NCBI GenBank assembly: GCA_023630585.1
Contig: CM042539.1
Coordinates: forward strand, 26,143,255 to 26,207,254
Reading direction: 5' to 3'
DNA: 64,000 nt
Source: Cranoglanis bouderius
Taxonomy: Eukaryota; Chordata; Actinopteri; Siluriformes; Cranoglanididae
Below, one piece after another: positions 11,684-22,914 of this stretch (positions are counted from its first letter, which is position 1; each line of letters begins with the position of its first letter). Position numbers and translations under genes: made by a program. Under the pieces are notes generated by a model. That model worked only from the letters and a program-made list of their open reading frames with translations. It was not told the origin of the DNA and ran no database searches.

Positions 11684-12172
11684 CCCTTTCGTGCATAAAT
11701 TATGTAAACGCATATCCAGATTATTTTAACATTTTCTCTTTTTATTTTTATTTAAATTGTATGATGATTGTGTCTAAATATTACCTATAATAAAAATTAT
11801 ATGGATTGTCAATGAGTAAAAAAAAACAAAAAAAAAAAAAACAGTATGAAAACAAAAATTAAATGTTCCAATGTCCAAATCTTTTAATGTTCAGGTCTAA
11901 AATATGTAATGTTGAAGACAAAAATTTTCAGTATCATTGTTAAGCCCTACATTTTTTACTTTCATTTTTTTGTTATTTACTTTTATTTTATGTAGAAAAA
12001 TTGAGTAAAGATTGAGAACGACAAATAGTCTAGAGAGCTACGGAAGTTTATTTTAATTTACAGTAATGCTTTCAAGTGATTCGGAGATGATTTACATTTT
12101 TATATTTTCATAAAACATAAAAAAGAGCCTTGAAGTGACTGTCCATAAGTGGTGACACTATGCATGAAAGGG
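11684..12172. mobile_element. TTAA-flanked piggyBac-type MITE
   Basis: 489 bp between two TTAA sites (11,680-11,683 and 12,173-12,176). Ends are CCCTTTCGTGCATA and, on the complement, CCCTTTCATGCATA: 13 of 14 match, and the one difference is CpG to CpA decay. TTAA duplication plus CCCTTT ends is the pattern of piggyBac-type elements. Block B keeps the matching unoccupied TTAA (GGTGATTTTAATAA), so insertion followed the A/B split. No transposase frame is present. Confidence 0.88.
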
Positions 12173-12300
12173 TTAAATAATCTGAATGGGAAGTCCAGAA
12201 AATTGACATAAGTAGCTGCGTAACCCGTTTCTGAACACACATAACTTTCCCTGTGTAAATGCTGATGTAACCTTTTTTAAACTCTGAATATGGCCTATTG

Positions 12301-12494
12301 TGTGCATGATGGTAGTTATGAGGGCAAATTGATTGTAAGGTTTCTTTGCTCAGAGATCCAAAGTCTACAGAGACCCGTATTTCATTTCTGGCCAATGGCA
12401 CATGGTGCGTTTCTTTGGCTCCTTAACAATTGCAAGCTGATGAACAAGCAGTAGAAGATATGGCTTATTGATTTTGACTGGCGGAGAGAGATAC
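12301..12494. other. Non-coding spacer
   Basis: No feature recognised between block A and the TG microsatellite. Confidence 0.5.
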
Positions 12495-12498
12495 TGTG

Positions 12499-12541
<43 letters not shown>
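12495..12541. repeat. (TG)n microsatellite
   Basis: About 47 bp of TG with one TTT interruption. Confidence 0.97.
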
Positions 12542-12644
12542 TCATGCAGAAATCGAAGCTTTCCTTAAGTTTTTCTTTACAGTTCCCTCACAAAAGGAAT
12601 TGTAGAACTGAGCTAGTATATGACATGAGTGAACTAGTATAATA

Positions 12645-13165
12645 TGTAAGGAATAAAACACTCGAGGGCATGCTATCACAGGAAAATAATCAGTGATGGG
12701 GTGGTGTGTTGCGAAACAGCGGTGCAAAGTTGATTATTTTCCTATAACAGCATGTCCTGAAGTGTTTTATTCCTCTTAAACCACAGCTAACTATTACATT
12801 TTTTTTTTAAATGTACAGAATGATGTATCGTAATTGTATCCAATTGCGTTTACTTTTAATGTTGTGGAACATCCATGAAACAAGTTAGTTCTTGTTATCA
12901 CTTACATTATCGCAGCTATAAACATTCGTTCCCTCACCGGTCTCTCAAGACAAACAAACAAACAAACAAACATACAAACAAACCCCGCACAGCTTGTCAT
13001 GTTACAGGGAAACCAAAAGGTTTAAACTCTTCTTTGTCCTGTAGACTTTCCTGTAGAGAAAAAAAACTTACTGACTGTTACAGAGGGCTGACACTGGAGA
13101 TTCCTTCCACAAACGCTAAAGAATCAAGCGTTCACCAGTGCTGTGGTATATAAAATAATAAAGCG
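12645..13165 (-). mobile_element. F1 family element, inverted, with internal hairpin
   Basis: The most complete F1 copy. Its 12,648-12,774 end is itself an inverted repeat with roughly 44-bp arms (AGGAATAAAACACTCGAGGG and complement), spaced by about 40 bp. The body holds AACATCCATGAAACAAGTTA, an AAAC-rich patch at 12,952-12,984, CTTGTCATGTTACAGGGAAA, and CTGACTGTTACAGAGGGCTG, and it ends with CACCAGTGCTGTGGTATATA. Related pieces are at 1.9, 3.6, 5.2, 35.3, 45.3, 55.1 and 56.5 kb. Non-coding. Confidence 0.75.
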
Positions 13166-13303
13166 TGTGTGATAGACAGTGAGTATGTATAAGCATGAGG
13201 AATGCTTCGAAAGTTTTTCAGGATTGAATGATAAATTGCTTGTTTTGTAAAGTTGAGGTGTATAAGTATTTGATAGGAAGAAAATAAAATGTTATACACA
13301 GTC

Positions 13304-13308
<5 letters not shown>

Positions 13309-13361
<53 letters not shown>
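13309..13361. repeat. (TA)n microsatellite
   Basis: About 53 bp of alternating TA followed by a T-run (13,361-13,373). Frames read through it are artefacts. Confidence 0.97.
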
Positions 13362-13369
<8 letters not shown>

Positions 13370-13373
13370 TTTT

Positions 13374-14495
13374 ATCCAGAAATCGCCCGCAGCGAAGTCT
13401 GAGGTAGTTTCCCAGACCACCAAACATAAATTATCATCACAATTTCTTTCACTTTTTTTTTTTTTACTGCTACACACGCCTTTCCCCCTCAAACCTGCTG
13501 AGCTGTGAGTTGTCGCTCTGTCGGTGTTGATGTGAGCACTGCTGGTGTTGGAGCTGCATGCTGAAAACATCTCTGAGAGCAGAAGTCCACAGAGAGGTAG
13601 GATGGAGAGGAATGGAAGAGAACGCACTAATGCAATTGCGCATTAAATTCCCACTGTCTCCAACCCGGCTTTGCAGCTCAGGGCGCTGGATTCTCACTGT
13701 AACTATGTGGAGGGTTTTTTTTCTTTTTTTTTTTCAGAGAGGAGAGCGATGATGAAACATTTAACGGCCACAGGAGTCGTGTGGCTTAAGGTCTAGAGCT
13801 GTTGAACTTTTAAACTTACAGAAAGTTTGAGTTTGTATGGAAGTCCAGAAAGGCCATTCGTTGTTTATTTTATATACTGTATATATTTTTTTCTTATGAT
13901 CTCAAGACAACAAATGTTTTTTTTCCCTCAACATCATGCCTTATTTTTCTCATACAATATGTCGAAATGCATCATTGGGCATAAAGTACAAACTACATGT
14001 CATGGTTTAATCACGGAGTGCCTTGACAGAAACTAGCTGTATCTTTCATTGTTCAAACAACATACGATAACCTGCATGCCCAATAATGTATTTCACCATA
14101 TGAAAAAAATAAGTTGTGATCACAAGAAAACAACTTTTGTTACCATGTTACCTTGAGATCCCAAGAAAAAAAGAAGAAGAAGAAGAAGAAGAAATAATGC
14201 ATGGGCTTTCTGGACTTCTGTAAGTTTGAGTGTGCACTTCAATATTAAATTATGAATCAGAATCAGTGCCATACTTATGTAATATTTATGTAATATTCAT
14301 GAATATTTTGTTTTCTGCAACACAGTGACAACTGATAAAGGAGCGTTAGATTTATCTCTTTTAAACACCACAAAAAGAAATGATACCTTGGCAAGCGAAG
14401 ATATTTGGACTAAAGGAAATGTTATGAATTAATTAATTATGAAATTATTATGTAACAAATATAAGACCATTAAGCTTTTCCAGACTTTTTAAAAA
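13374..14495. other. Non-coding; GAA-type run at 14.17 kb
   Basis: 13,375-13,760 is more balanced but only short frames occur, none protein-like. 14,168-14,193 is an AAG/GAA run. No gene recognised. Confidence 0.45.
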
Positions 14496-14499
14496 CTAA

Positions 14500-14622
14500 T
14501 TTCAAGCTTAAAACTGTCTTATTCTACTGGCAGATCATTTTCCTTCTTTCTAGAAATAAATGCTTGAAATAAGCAAAAATGTCTGCCAATAGAATACGAC
14601 CATTTCAAGCTTGAAAATAGCA
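14500..14622. repeat. Hairpin MITE-like inverted repeat
   Basis: Left arm TTTCAAGCTTAAAAC..TATTCTACTGGCAGA and right arm TCTGCCAATAGAATA..CATTTCAAGCTTGAAA are near-complementary over about 45 bp. The left-arm wording recurs at 22,665-22,765. Typical of short palindromic fish MITEs; no target duplication was resolved. Confidence 0.75.
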
Positions 14623-14743
14623 TGAATTATTACATTTACCTCAAAAAATGTTTTTATGGGTTTTTATTACTTGAATTAATTCAAGTAATAAAAATAGATT
14701 TAAAAAAATGGGAAAATATTTTTCTAGGGGTGGTAGTTGGTAA

Positions 14744-15491
14744 ATTGTTGCCATATGGCAACAATGTGCAAAGGTGGAAAGTATCATATATCCAAAAATC
14801 ACATAAAATGTATGAGATCACAATTCCAATTACTGCATTTTCCAGACTATAAATTTGCCTCCTAGCAAGCATGTAAAAGTTATATCTTCTAGAAAGGAAT
14901 TAAAGTTGTAAAAAAGAATGTGGATGGATTTACTCACTCAAAATACATACAAAAATTAGATCCAAACATGTTTTTGGTGAAGTATCTTTTTAATTCTTTC
15001 TCTTAAATTCTTAATTCTTTCTTTTGAAACATAAAATTTAGAGAAGGTGCAATTGCAAAATGTATGAAGAAAAACTGTAAATATATCTATAAATTGTCTT
15101 ATTTTTATTTATTTTTTTGCTATGTAGGCCTGTTTCAATTCATGAATGCACATACCACAGTTCCATTATCGCATGTTGTTGCCATATGGCAACAATTACA
15201 TTTAACAGAATACTCAAAAAATATAAACTTGTTTAAATGACAAAAAATAAATGTTAACTTATTTCAGATAGTGTTTCAGTTGTTTCCTTTAAGTAGTTTT
15301 GCCTAAATATTGAAAAATCAATCAAAGTTTGAGAGCCCTCCGATGATGTGAATGCAGAAATGTGAAATGCCATTTTTTTTTGTTATGTCAAAGTTAAAGC
15401 CCCTTTTTCTAGTTACATAGGAAAATAGTAGTTTTGTATTATTGGCTATCAAAAAAAATGGAGATAAATTAATTGTTGCCATATGGCAACA
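14744..15491. repeat. Three copies of one CCATATGG-centred palindrome
   Basis: A perfect palindrome with core GTTGCCATATGGCAAC occurs at 14,744-14,765 (22 nt), 15,176-15,195 (20 nt) and 15,474-15,491 (18 nt), spaced 431 and 297 bp centre to centre. The first two extend as ATTGTTG...CAACAAT-type arms. The region may be a non-autonomous DNA transposon in which this motif is terminal or internal. It resembles but is longer than an RFX X-box (half sites separated by four bases, not zero to three). Between copies there is no gene. Confidence 0.8.
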
Positions 15492-18326
15492 CCATGCAGT
15501 AAAGGATTAAAATGTCTAGAAATAGGTTTAATGATCTTATATTTGTTTAAAAACAATCCGAGTTGTATTTGCCGATATTAATGGCATTTTTACTTGCTAA
15601 GATATCATTTTTTCCCTTTGCAGTGAAAGAGAGAGGACTTGTCTCTTTGCTGTCTGTAATTAAAAAAAAAAAGTATTTCTAAACTGATAATAATCATAGA
15701 ACTATTCAAATGTGTCTTCATACATCTTACAGTTTCTGGTCTGGACATTAGCTCTGCCCTTAGACAAATGTTTTACTCCTCTAATACCTCAGCAATTTGC
15801 CATATTTCACTAATATTTAAAAAAATGTATTAAAGAACCTTTTGCTTACATTTTCTGGTCAGGAAATTAACTCCTCCTACAGATGAAACTTACTTACTCT
15901 GCTCTACTTAGCTACTTACTATTAAGACAACTCACAAAGCATGGATGGGGGTGCTTTGGGGAAATACAAGTTTTACCTCTAAAGTTTCAAACTCCACCTT
16001 TAAGAGTGCCAGTATGGCTCTTTTGTGGTGCTTTGTTCCCGATCTTATGCAGACTGCCTCACTGAACAGACCAAAGGTGCCATTTGAGGATTGAATTGGC
16101 ACATCATTTGCTCCCAGCTCCATTCTCTCGCTCTTCCTATATGGGACGTCAGCTAGAAACCCACAGCTCCTCCATTAAAGCTGACCACCATGGACTGCAC
16201 TGATGGCGATTCATGCCGGTTGATTTCATTAATATAGAGCCTCGAAGATTTTTAGCTAAGAATCATTTGCAGTATGTGTACATCTCCATCACGGTTAACC
16301 TTTATTATATTGTATATCATATTGACATAAGGGATGGTTTTCTAATGCACTCTAAATGTTAATCACACATTTAATCTAATGCATGCATAACACTGCAGAT
16401 CCATCACGTACCCTTGATGAATTAATGCATCGATGAGCAACAAGGGCTGAAGTGTGCATCTGCTGAGCTCATGCTGACTACACACAGCACTCTATTTGCC
16501 ATGGTTTGGGAATATGTCACGGTGGCTGCATGCAGGTAAATTAGCACTGCAGAAACCGATTGTCTGCTAATGCTGACAGCCCAAGGGAAGCACAGAGCTT
16601 GGCCCTTAATTATCTTGCTTTAACCATGCATTGCAGATGGTTCTTTAAGACAACCGAGCTGACTGTGGTGCACTCCAGAGCTCGCCCTTTGGCTTGTGTC
16701 TGGCTGAGATCGTGGGTTTGTAAAGCTGTGCGTGTCGATTTTCGGTCGAAGAATTCCTGGTGGTTTTCACTGCGATCGAGTCAATTAGTTTTAGCAAGGG
16801 CTGATTGTGAATAAATTACAGTGTTGAGGCTGTAATTATGGATGGAGAGTCACTGTGGAGCACTTATTGCTTGGCTGCCTGCTTAATGGAGACTGTTGTT
16901 AGAGTAAGTTGTATAAAAGTTCATGTATTATCAAAAAGCCATGTTTCTTAAACACACAGCCACATCATCATTGGCACAAAAATAGCTTTTCTGGGAAACC
17001 TCTCAATTTCGAGTCCTCAGTAAGCAGATTTCTACCTCTACGTATTAAAAATACATACCGTAGGATATTTGATGAATAGTTGTACTACTAGAACATTTCT
17101 ACATAGAACCTTTATGGGTTACCTCAGGGACAAAATGAAGAACCCTTAAGGGTGCTAGATGGAACCTTTTCCCCTCAAAACTGTCGTGTTGGACTGAAAC
17201 ACAACATACACAGCAATTTGTCAATGATTACAATTTTTAATATGTTAAAGAATCATGTTAAACTTTCTATAATGAATTAACTAATGAATATGAAAATATT
17301 CCTTTTGCATTTAGACATACTAAATGATCCTTTCTGACTTTTTTATGTTTCACTGTTGGAATAGTCAGTCTGCACAAGGTAAGCTATAATTTGGCGTAAA
17401 ATACACCAGTCACTAGGTGCTAGACTACAGAGAGCTGTAAAATAAAACCCTTTCAAGCAAGCTTCTATTCTCTTGAGTATCATAAACCTTCACAATAATT
17501 CATTCGCCACAGTAAAAATCAGCGGGGTTGAACAAACAACAGTGGAGACTGATGAACTCATACAGGTGACACTGGAGACAAGTGAAAGCCTATAGGTGGC
17601 AATTTATCACAAGAGATATTACTGCTCTGAATGTACAAAGCATTTCACCCATGAAGAAAGCAGCACTTCAGCAGATTATTATTAAATGAGATGGAAATCT
17701 GCCGTGAAATGAAAAGCCGGAGGGATTGTGACAATCTGCTACTCTCTGTTTGGGTCAATTCTGAAAACAGGCGCTTTACATGATGTTCACTTTTGCTGAG
17801 GCTCATCAAGGTCTTACGTTTTAAATGGCCACTTGAAAACCCTGTGCTTTTCTTTTAACAGCTCTTTTCATGGATCCACTGAAAAGAAGCTGCTTGCTTG
17901 TGTACTGTAATTGCTCTTGTTTATGGGTGTAACATATACACCTATACACCACTCGAATTGGTCAGAAGATTGGTCAGAAGATTGGTCAGAAGTTTGCACA
18001 TACACACTTGTACGACTCCACGTAAACACATTGAAAGCATTTGTAATGGTTGATATGGTGAAGCATTCTGTAAGGAGTCGTTCATTTACTTCAGCTTCAA
18101 GAGAGAGGCTGGTGAGGGAACCAGCGTGTTTCTTTGTTTCTTTGGTTTATGAATATAAATTATCCCTGTGTGTTGTAGCCTGCATGTGTATTGACTCATG
18201 ATACTATGAACTATTCTTGGACTGCCCACAGTAAAACTCAGCCTTAAAAGACTTTAAGTCTTAAAGATTTAAAAATATATCCTTCTACATGGGCTGCTGC
18301 TCATATTGGTCTACATGAGTCACAAA
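15492..18326. other. Non-coding; balanced stretch at 16.16-16.9 kb
   Basis: No gene recognised. 16,160-16,900 is balanced in composition, repeat-free and rich in short homeodomain-like and E-box-like words (for example TTAATTATC and CATGCATTGCAGATG). Conserved non-coding DNA is possible. 17,095-17,190 holds an AGAACCCTTAAGGG-type remnant. 17,957-17,992 is a 12-bp unit (ATTGGTCAGAAG) repeated exactly three times. Confidence 0.4.
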
Positions 18327-18328
18327 TA

Positions 18329-19130
18329 CTGCTGAGGTTATAAGTTTACATACAGGATACAGAATTACTTGTAGAATCTGCAAAAAAAGAAATCATAAAA
18401 AATGACATTTTGTTTTTATTTGGAAATGCCCTGAATAAGCTATTTCACATAGCAGATGTTTAAATTGTTACTATTTTGTCTTCTGGGTAACATGTAAATA
18501 TCTTATATAGCTTCTGAAGGGCAGGACTAAATGAAAAAATCAGACCTTTAAACAAAATAATAACAATTTACACCGATCATCCTGTTCAAAAGTTTACACC
18601 CCCCTGACTCTTAATGTATCGTGTTGCCTTCTTGAGCATCAGTGAATGTTTGCACCTTTTGTAATAGTTGTGTACGAGTCCCTCAATTGTCCTCGGTGTG
18701 AAAAGACGGATCTCAATGTCATATAGCCGCTGTTGGAAAGGGCTCAAATATGCAGAAGATGCTGGAAAAGCAAAAAATGTGCAGGACCTGGAGAATTTTT
18801 CTGAAGAACAGTGGGCAGTTTAACTGCTCACAAACGAGGGACTCATGAACAACTCATGACTCATGATCACAAAACATAAAAACAGTCGTTGATCATCCAG
18901 GTAACAACACACAGTATTAAGAATCAAGCCTATGTACTTAAAACTTTTGAACTGGTTCATTTGTGTAAATTCAGTTATTATTGTGTGTTGTGGACTATAT
19001 GTAAACACCTGTTATGTGAAATAGCTTATTCAGGGCAGCACTAAATAAAAAATGGAACGCAATTTAAAAAATAAAATAATTAACATTTTGCAGATTCCGC
19101 AAGGCGTATGTAAACTTAGAACTTCAACTG
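18329..19130. mobile_element. 802-bp inverted-repeat Tc1-type element
   Basis: Flanked by TA (18,327-18,328 and 19,131-19,132). The right end on the complement reads CAGTTGAAGTTCTAAG then TTTACATAC, the start style of Sleeping Beauty-like Tc1 elements; the left end is a diverged match. Most of the element is one large inverted repeat: CCTGAATAAGCTATTTCACA at 18,430 pairs with its complement at 19,020, and CGAGTCCCTC at 18,675 pairs with GAGGGACTCA at 18,835. No transposase. A fragment lies at 8.8 kb. Confidence 0.87.
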
Positions 19131-19132
19131 TA

Positions 19133-20640
19133 GCTAAGAAAACATTTCAAATGCAAGTGTACTTAAAGATGCAGCGATAGTCGCTAGTCTAACACCAAGC
19201 TGTGGGTTTTGAAAAACCTGGGAGAAACACAACAAAACACCATCAGTAGAGGCTCGAAGTAAAAGGAGACTCAGTAGCTAGTCATGACTAGCTAGCTCAT
19301 GTTAGCTAACTCACCTTCATTCCAAGCAGCATCGTTAACGCTGGTGGTGTTGGCATTGGCAGCGGTCTCAGTAGTATCCCTGGCATAGATCACCGTTTCA
19401 GTAATGCTAGCCACAGAGCTTTGTTCTACACTAACATCACTAATATACACCAGTTGTTCTCTGTGGTTTAAAAATAATAAACTGTTCACCTGAAACACTC
19501 GACCATTCATTTAAAAACCTGGAAGAAAGCAATCAGACTACACCTCGGGGCCTGTGGGCAACAGCCCAATTGACCCTATAGTTAATCTGGCCTTGTTTAG
19601 CTGTAAATGTAAATTTCAGGGCTTTAGGGTCTTGCCAGCTGGAATCTCAAACCTTGAGCTCTTCACCCAGAAAGAACCAAATAATACTCAATTTGGTACT
19701 GTACTGTGACGGTATAGAGATCTTTCTGGAAGTGCGTTTTATATAAAAGCACAGATGGCAGTCTGTGCAGAATAACAGGTGTCTTATCATGCAGTGTTCC
19801 CTGGCAAAAGCTCTTCAAGGTGTATTTGTCTTTGCCTCTCTGAGGACCGCTCACAGTATCTGCATACAAATTGGGCTTTTGTTTCAAATGTGTTAATTAA
19901 AAAAAAAAATTCAGACATCTGCATCACTGTGTTCGAGCAGCGCACGGTGGGCAACTGAATTTCCAACGGAGGCATTCAATCAGGTTCGCAATCAATACGA
20001 ACTCATCCTGAAATGTTTCAATCAGAAGCAATTTAGCCTATTGTGTGCTTTTTTGTACAAATCCTAAATGTGAAGGCTCAGGCTTGCTGTAGCGTTCATC
20101 ACTGGGATGTAGGATGTGATGAAGGGAAGAGAAGCAATGATGGCTGGGTCGATGAGCTGAGAGAAAGAATGTGAGAAAGAAATCCCACCTGCTTGAGAAA
20201 GATAAAAATGTCTGTGGTGTCAACAATAGGACTTTTGTGTCCTTGAGCAAAGCGTTTAACTCTTTTTACCAGAGGACAACAAATGGAATTTCTGGCTGTT
20301 TTGGGGGTGTCCATGGTCAGCATTGAATTTATTCACGATGTCACACTCCACAGTAGTGAAGTGTGAAGCTAAATTGGCTCATATGAAAGTAGACACTTGG
20401 GGCTGTCCATTTTTATCTCTGTACCAATGTTACTGTTGAAAGGTGTGAAATCCCATCACCCTGCTCACCAGCAGCGAAACATAGAGTCACAATACTCTAC
20501 ACACAGAAACCCAACAGTGTCCTGACTAATTTTATAACAAATTTGCCATGATAAAATAATTCATTTGTTTATACTGATTGAAAATAAGTGCAATAAGTCG
20601 ATTTCCATTCCGCCAACATGTGCCAGTGTGCTGCTAGAAA
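19133..20640. other. Non-coding; one weak minus-strand frame
   Basis: 19,308-19,510 on the minus strand is an open frame of about 70 codons whose last codons run into a consensus donor: complement of CTCACCTTCATTCC gives GGAATGAAG then GTGAG. The peptide is Ser/Thr/Ala-rich (for example TTETAANANTTSVNDAA) and I do not recognise it. It could be an exon of a mobile-element gene or chance. The rest holds nothing I can name. Confidence 0.3.
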
Positions 20641-20646
20641 GCGTTT

Positions 20647-21480
20647 AGATAGATAGATAGATAGATAGATCACTTTATTCATCCCAGAGGGAAATTCACC
20701 TATTACAGCAGCACAGAGAGTTAGAAGTATACTAAAAGTGATTTAACATTAAAGATGAAACAAATAAGAATAAATAATACAAAAGATAAGAAAAAGAATA
20801 CAGTGTCAGAGTGTGATGTGGTATGCAGTAGGGGGTAAACATTGTAGATACAGCAGCAGATCTGAGTGGAATTAAAGTGGCAGTGCACATCAAACTTGTC
20901 CACATTGTAAACCATGTGAAAAACACTGAAGTAAAGTGGCGGTGCATATACGTACATATGGATGTGGATATGTATAATGGATGTTGGTAGTTGGTAGACT
21001 GTTGTGGCGGTGCATATACATATGGGTATGTATAACGGATGGTGGTAGTTCGACTATCATCCAATGAGCTTATCCTAAGATTGGCTCAGTGCAAATCGTG
21101 TCCCAGGAGAGTGATGAGCTATTGTACAATGTCATCGCAGTTGATACAAACGACCTTTACATTACATTACATTACATTACATTACATGACCTCCTGGACC
21201 TCCTGTACCGCTCCTTCCTACAGCAGAGCTGAATGAGTCTTCTACAAAAGAAGCTCCGGTGTTTAACCAGTATGTCATGGAGGGGGATGCTGGTCATTAT
21301 CCAGAATGTGTGAGTTTTTTGAGTGTCCTCTTTTCCATCACAACCTCAAAACTGTCCAGAGAGCAGCCCAAGACCGAGCCAGCCTTCTTTATCAGTCTGT
21401 TGAGTTTTTTTTTTTTTTTTTTTGCTCTAATGCTGCCTCCTCACCACAAACTGGTAGAAGATCTTCTTCTGGTAGAAGAT
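20647..21480 (-). mobile_element. Probable LINE 3' end with (GATA)n tail
   Basis: Read on the complement, the region ends GAATTTCCCTCTGGGATG then AATAAAGTGAT and a run of ATCT units (20,647-20,670), the usual arrangement of a non-LTR retrotransposon 3' end with a simple tail. Further inside is a GC-richer stretch without an intact frame, an ACATT pentanucleotide array at 21,157-21,186 and a T-run at 21,405-21,423. No reverse transcriptase motif was found, so the clade is unresolved and the inner boundary is approximate. Confidence 0.6.
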
Positions 21481-21828
21481 CTCTAACAACTTGCTCAGTG
21501 AATATCAGGAAAAATGTCAGGGAAGTATCCAACAACCAGTGACATCCTGAACAAGAAGAATAAAATTATCTTGCCATGTAAATATATTGAAAAAAGAACA
21601 AAGCTGTTCAGCAATCTTGATGGAAATTGAACACCATATAAACAAGCATTTACTCTGCTGATAGGCAGGCGTGAGGAGGAGAAGCTATTATACCTGAAGA
21701 GAGGCAAAGTGGGACTTCAGAAAAACAATAATCACTGCATTTGTTGTAAATAACTACCTCTTGTCTCTCTGTGCATGGAAAAAAGAATCCATAGGCCTGT
21801 TGATTTTTGTTCCACAGGCATATTGGCT
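21481..21828. other. Non-coding, no feature recognised
   Basis: No coding or repeat signal beyond a doubled GGTAGAAGATCT word at 21,452-21,482 on its left border. Confidence 0.45.
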
Positions 21829-21834
21829 AAAACA

Positions 21835-22026
21835 TTTACATTTAAGGCATTTGGCAGACACCCTTATCCAGAGTGACTTACATTTATTTAATTTATACAT
21901 CTGAGCAATTGAGGGTTAAGGGCCTTGCTTAAGGGCCCAACAGTGGTGGCTTGGTGGTGCTGGGATTTGAACTCATGACCTTCCGATCAGTAGCCCAACA
22001 TCTTAACCACTGAGCTACCGCTGCCC
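21835..22026 (-). mobile_element. tRNA-derived SINE, inverted
   Basis: Complement of the family at 1,916-2,090: tail complement GGCATTTGGCAGACACCC at the left, then TTGAACTCATGACC (box B complement) and CTTAACCACTGAGCTACC (box A complement) at the right. A short direct repeat AAAACA (21,829-21,834 and 22,027-22,032) may be the target duplication. A better-preserved middle (GAGCAATTGAGGGTTAAGGG) than the 1.9 kb copy. Confidence 0.9.
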
Positions 22027-22032
22027 AAAACA

Positions 22033-22660
22033 ACATTGTTGCTAGTTCTCCATTTGGTATGATATCAATACTGAAACACGATAGTATTACCAGAATATTT
22101 TTAGACATGAAACTTTTACAAAGCAAGCAAAAGACTAGAACATGCCGCATTTACAGTTTTTCAGAGCTACATTGTTTGAGGCCAGTACGGACATCTTAAC
22201 CATGTTGCTAGAAGAATCAACATGATTTATTTCACTGCCACACCACCAGAGGGCACCCTCACCCGAATTCTAGGACACTTCTTTGTTGGTTATGCTCATT
22301 TTCTGTCTCCTCTGTACATAAAAAGCACATGGACTCTAAGCAATTGACAACAGCTGCTGACAACTTAGACAACTGAAATTACTAGCTACAAATTACAGTC
22401 CTGAAGAAAAGTCATGTTTCTCCTGACTGTATAACGTTAGAAAAAAGTTATGAAAATTGAACTTTTGACAGAAGGTACTGTGGCTGGTTAATAGTGTGCG
22501 GCGATCAACTTTCCATCACTGTCTCATTGAAAAACATTGAATTTACCGGTTTGCTATCAAGCCTCTGCTTCTCAAAATGGGTAATACATTGTTACTAAAC
22601 TTCATTTTAAGAAAATTATGCTAATGTTCTGTTTTGTGCACTGAATCCACGTAAGCTTCA
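22033..22660. other. Non-coding, contains a CTCF-like motif
   Basis: No gene seen. CCACCAGAGGGCACC at 22,243-22,257 is an excellent match to the vertebrate CTCF core. Confidence 0.5.
22243..22257 (+). promoter_or_regulatory. CTCF core motif match
   Basis: CCACCAGAGGGCACC fits the consensus CCASYAGRKGGCRS at every position. Occupancy cannot be inferred from sequence. Confidence 0.5.
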
Positions 22661-22664
22661 CCTA

Positions 22665-22765
22665 TTACTAGACATTTATACTAATTTCAAGCTTGAAAGT
22701 TTCTTCTACTGGCAGATCATTTTGCCTATTTCAAGCAATTATTTCTAGAAAGAAGCAAAAGTAGT
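22665..22765. repeat. Partial copy of the 14.5 kb hairpin MITE
   Basis: Shares ACTAATTTCAAGCTT, TTCTACTGGCAGATCATTTT and TTTCTAGAAA with 14,490-14,560; the second arm is missing or degraded. Confidence 0.65.
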
Positions 22766-22914
22766 ACACAACAATAGAGCAAGACAATTTTGTGGCACAT
22801 TTTGAAAAACCCAGTGAGTGTATTAGGAAAAAAAAAATTCCTGAAGACATCTGTGGGTGGTAGAACAATCACAACTTAAACTACTGTGACTATTCTGTAT
22901 CTTTTCTGAAAGGC

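Larger units (their letters stand above)
11305..12300. repeat. Block A: diverged copy of 43.2-44.5 kb
   Basis: Shares, in the same order and direction as block B: CATTAAGTTGTGTGCACAAT, the TTTGCAGTGATT..ATGTGATAATTA block, AAATTGTCTCTTG, the GGCTTAAAGGTAAGTGCTTG-type block, CTATTGAAAA, CACACAGGTGATTT, and a CCAGAAAAT..AACCTG/CGTAACC..ACATAACTTTCC-like tail. Block A carries a 489-bp TTAA-flanked element (11,684-12,172) absent from B. B carries a roughly 690-bp insert absent from A. Either an old local duplication or two copies of an old repeat. Confidence 0.8.

Noticed and set aside
12952..12984. Short direct repeats as a CRISPR array
   Set aside because: It is a simple AAAC run; a CRISPR array is not expected in a vertebrate genome and no spaced repeats exist anywhere here.
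14744..15491. RFX X-boxes
   Set aside because: The half sites are GTTGCC and GGCAAC, but the spacer is four bases, beyond the usual zero to three. A weak RFX role is not excluded.
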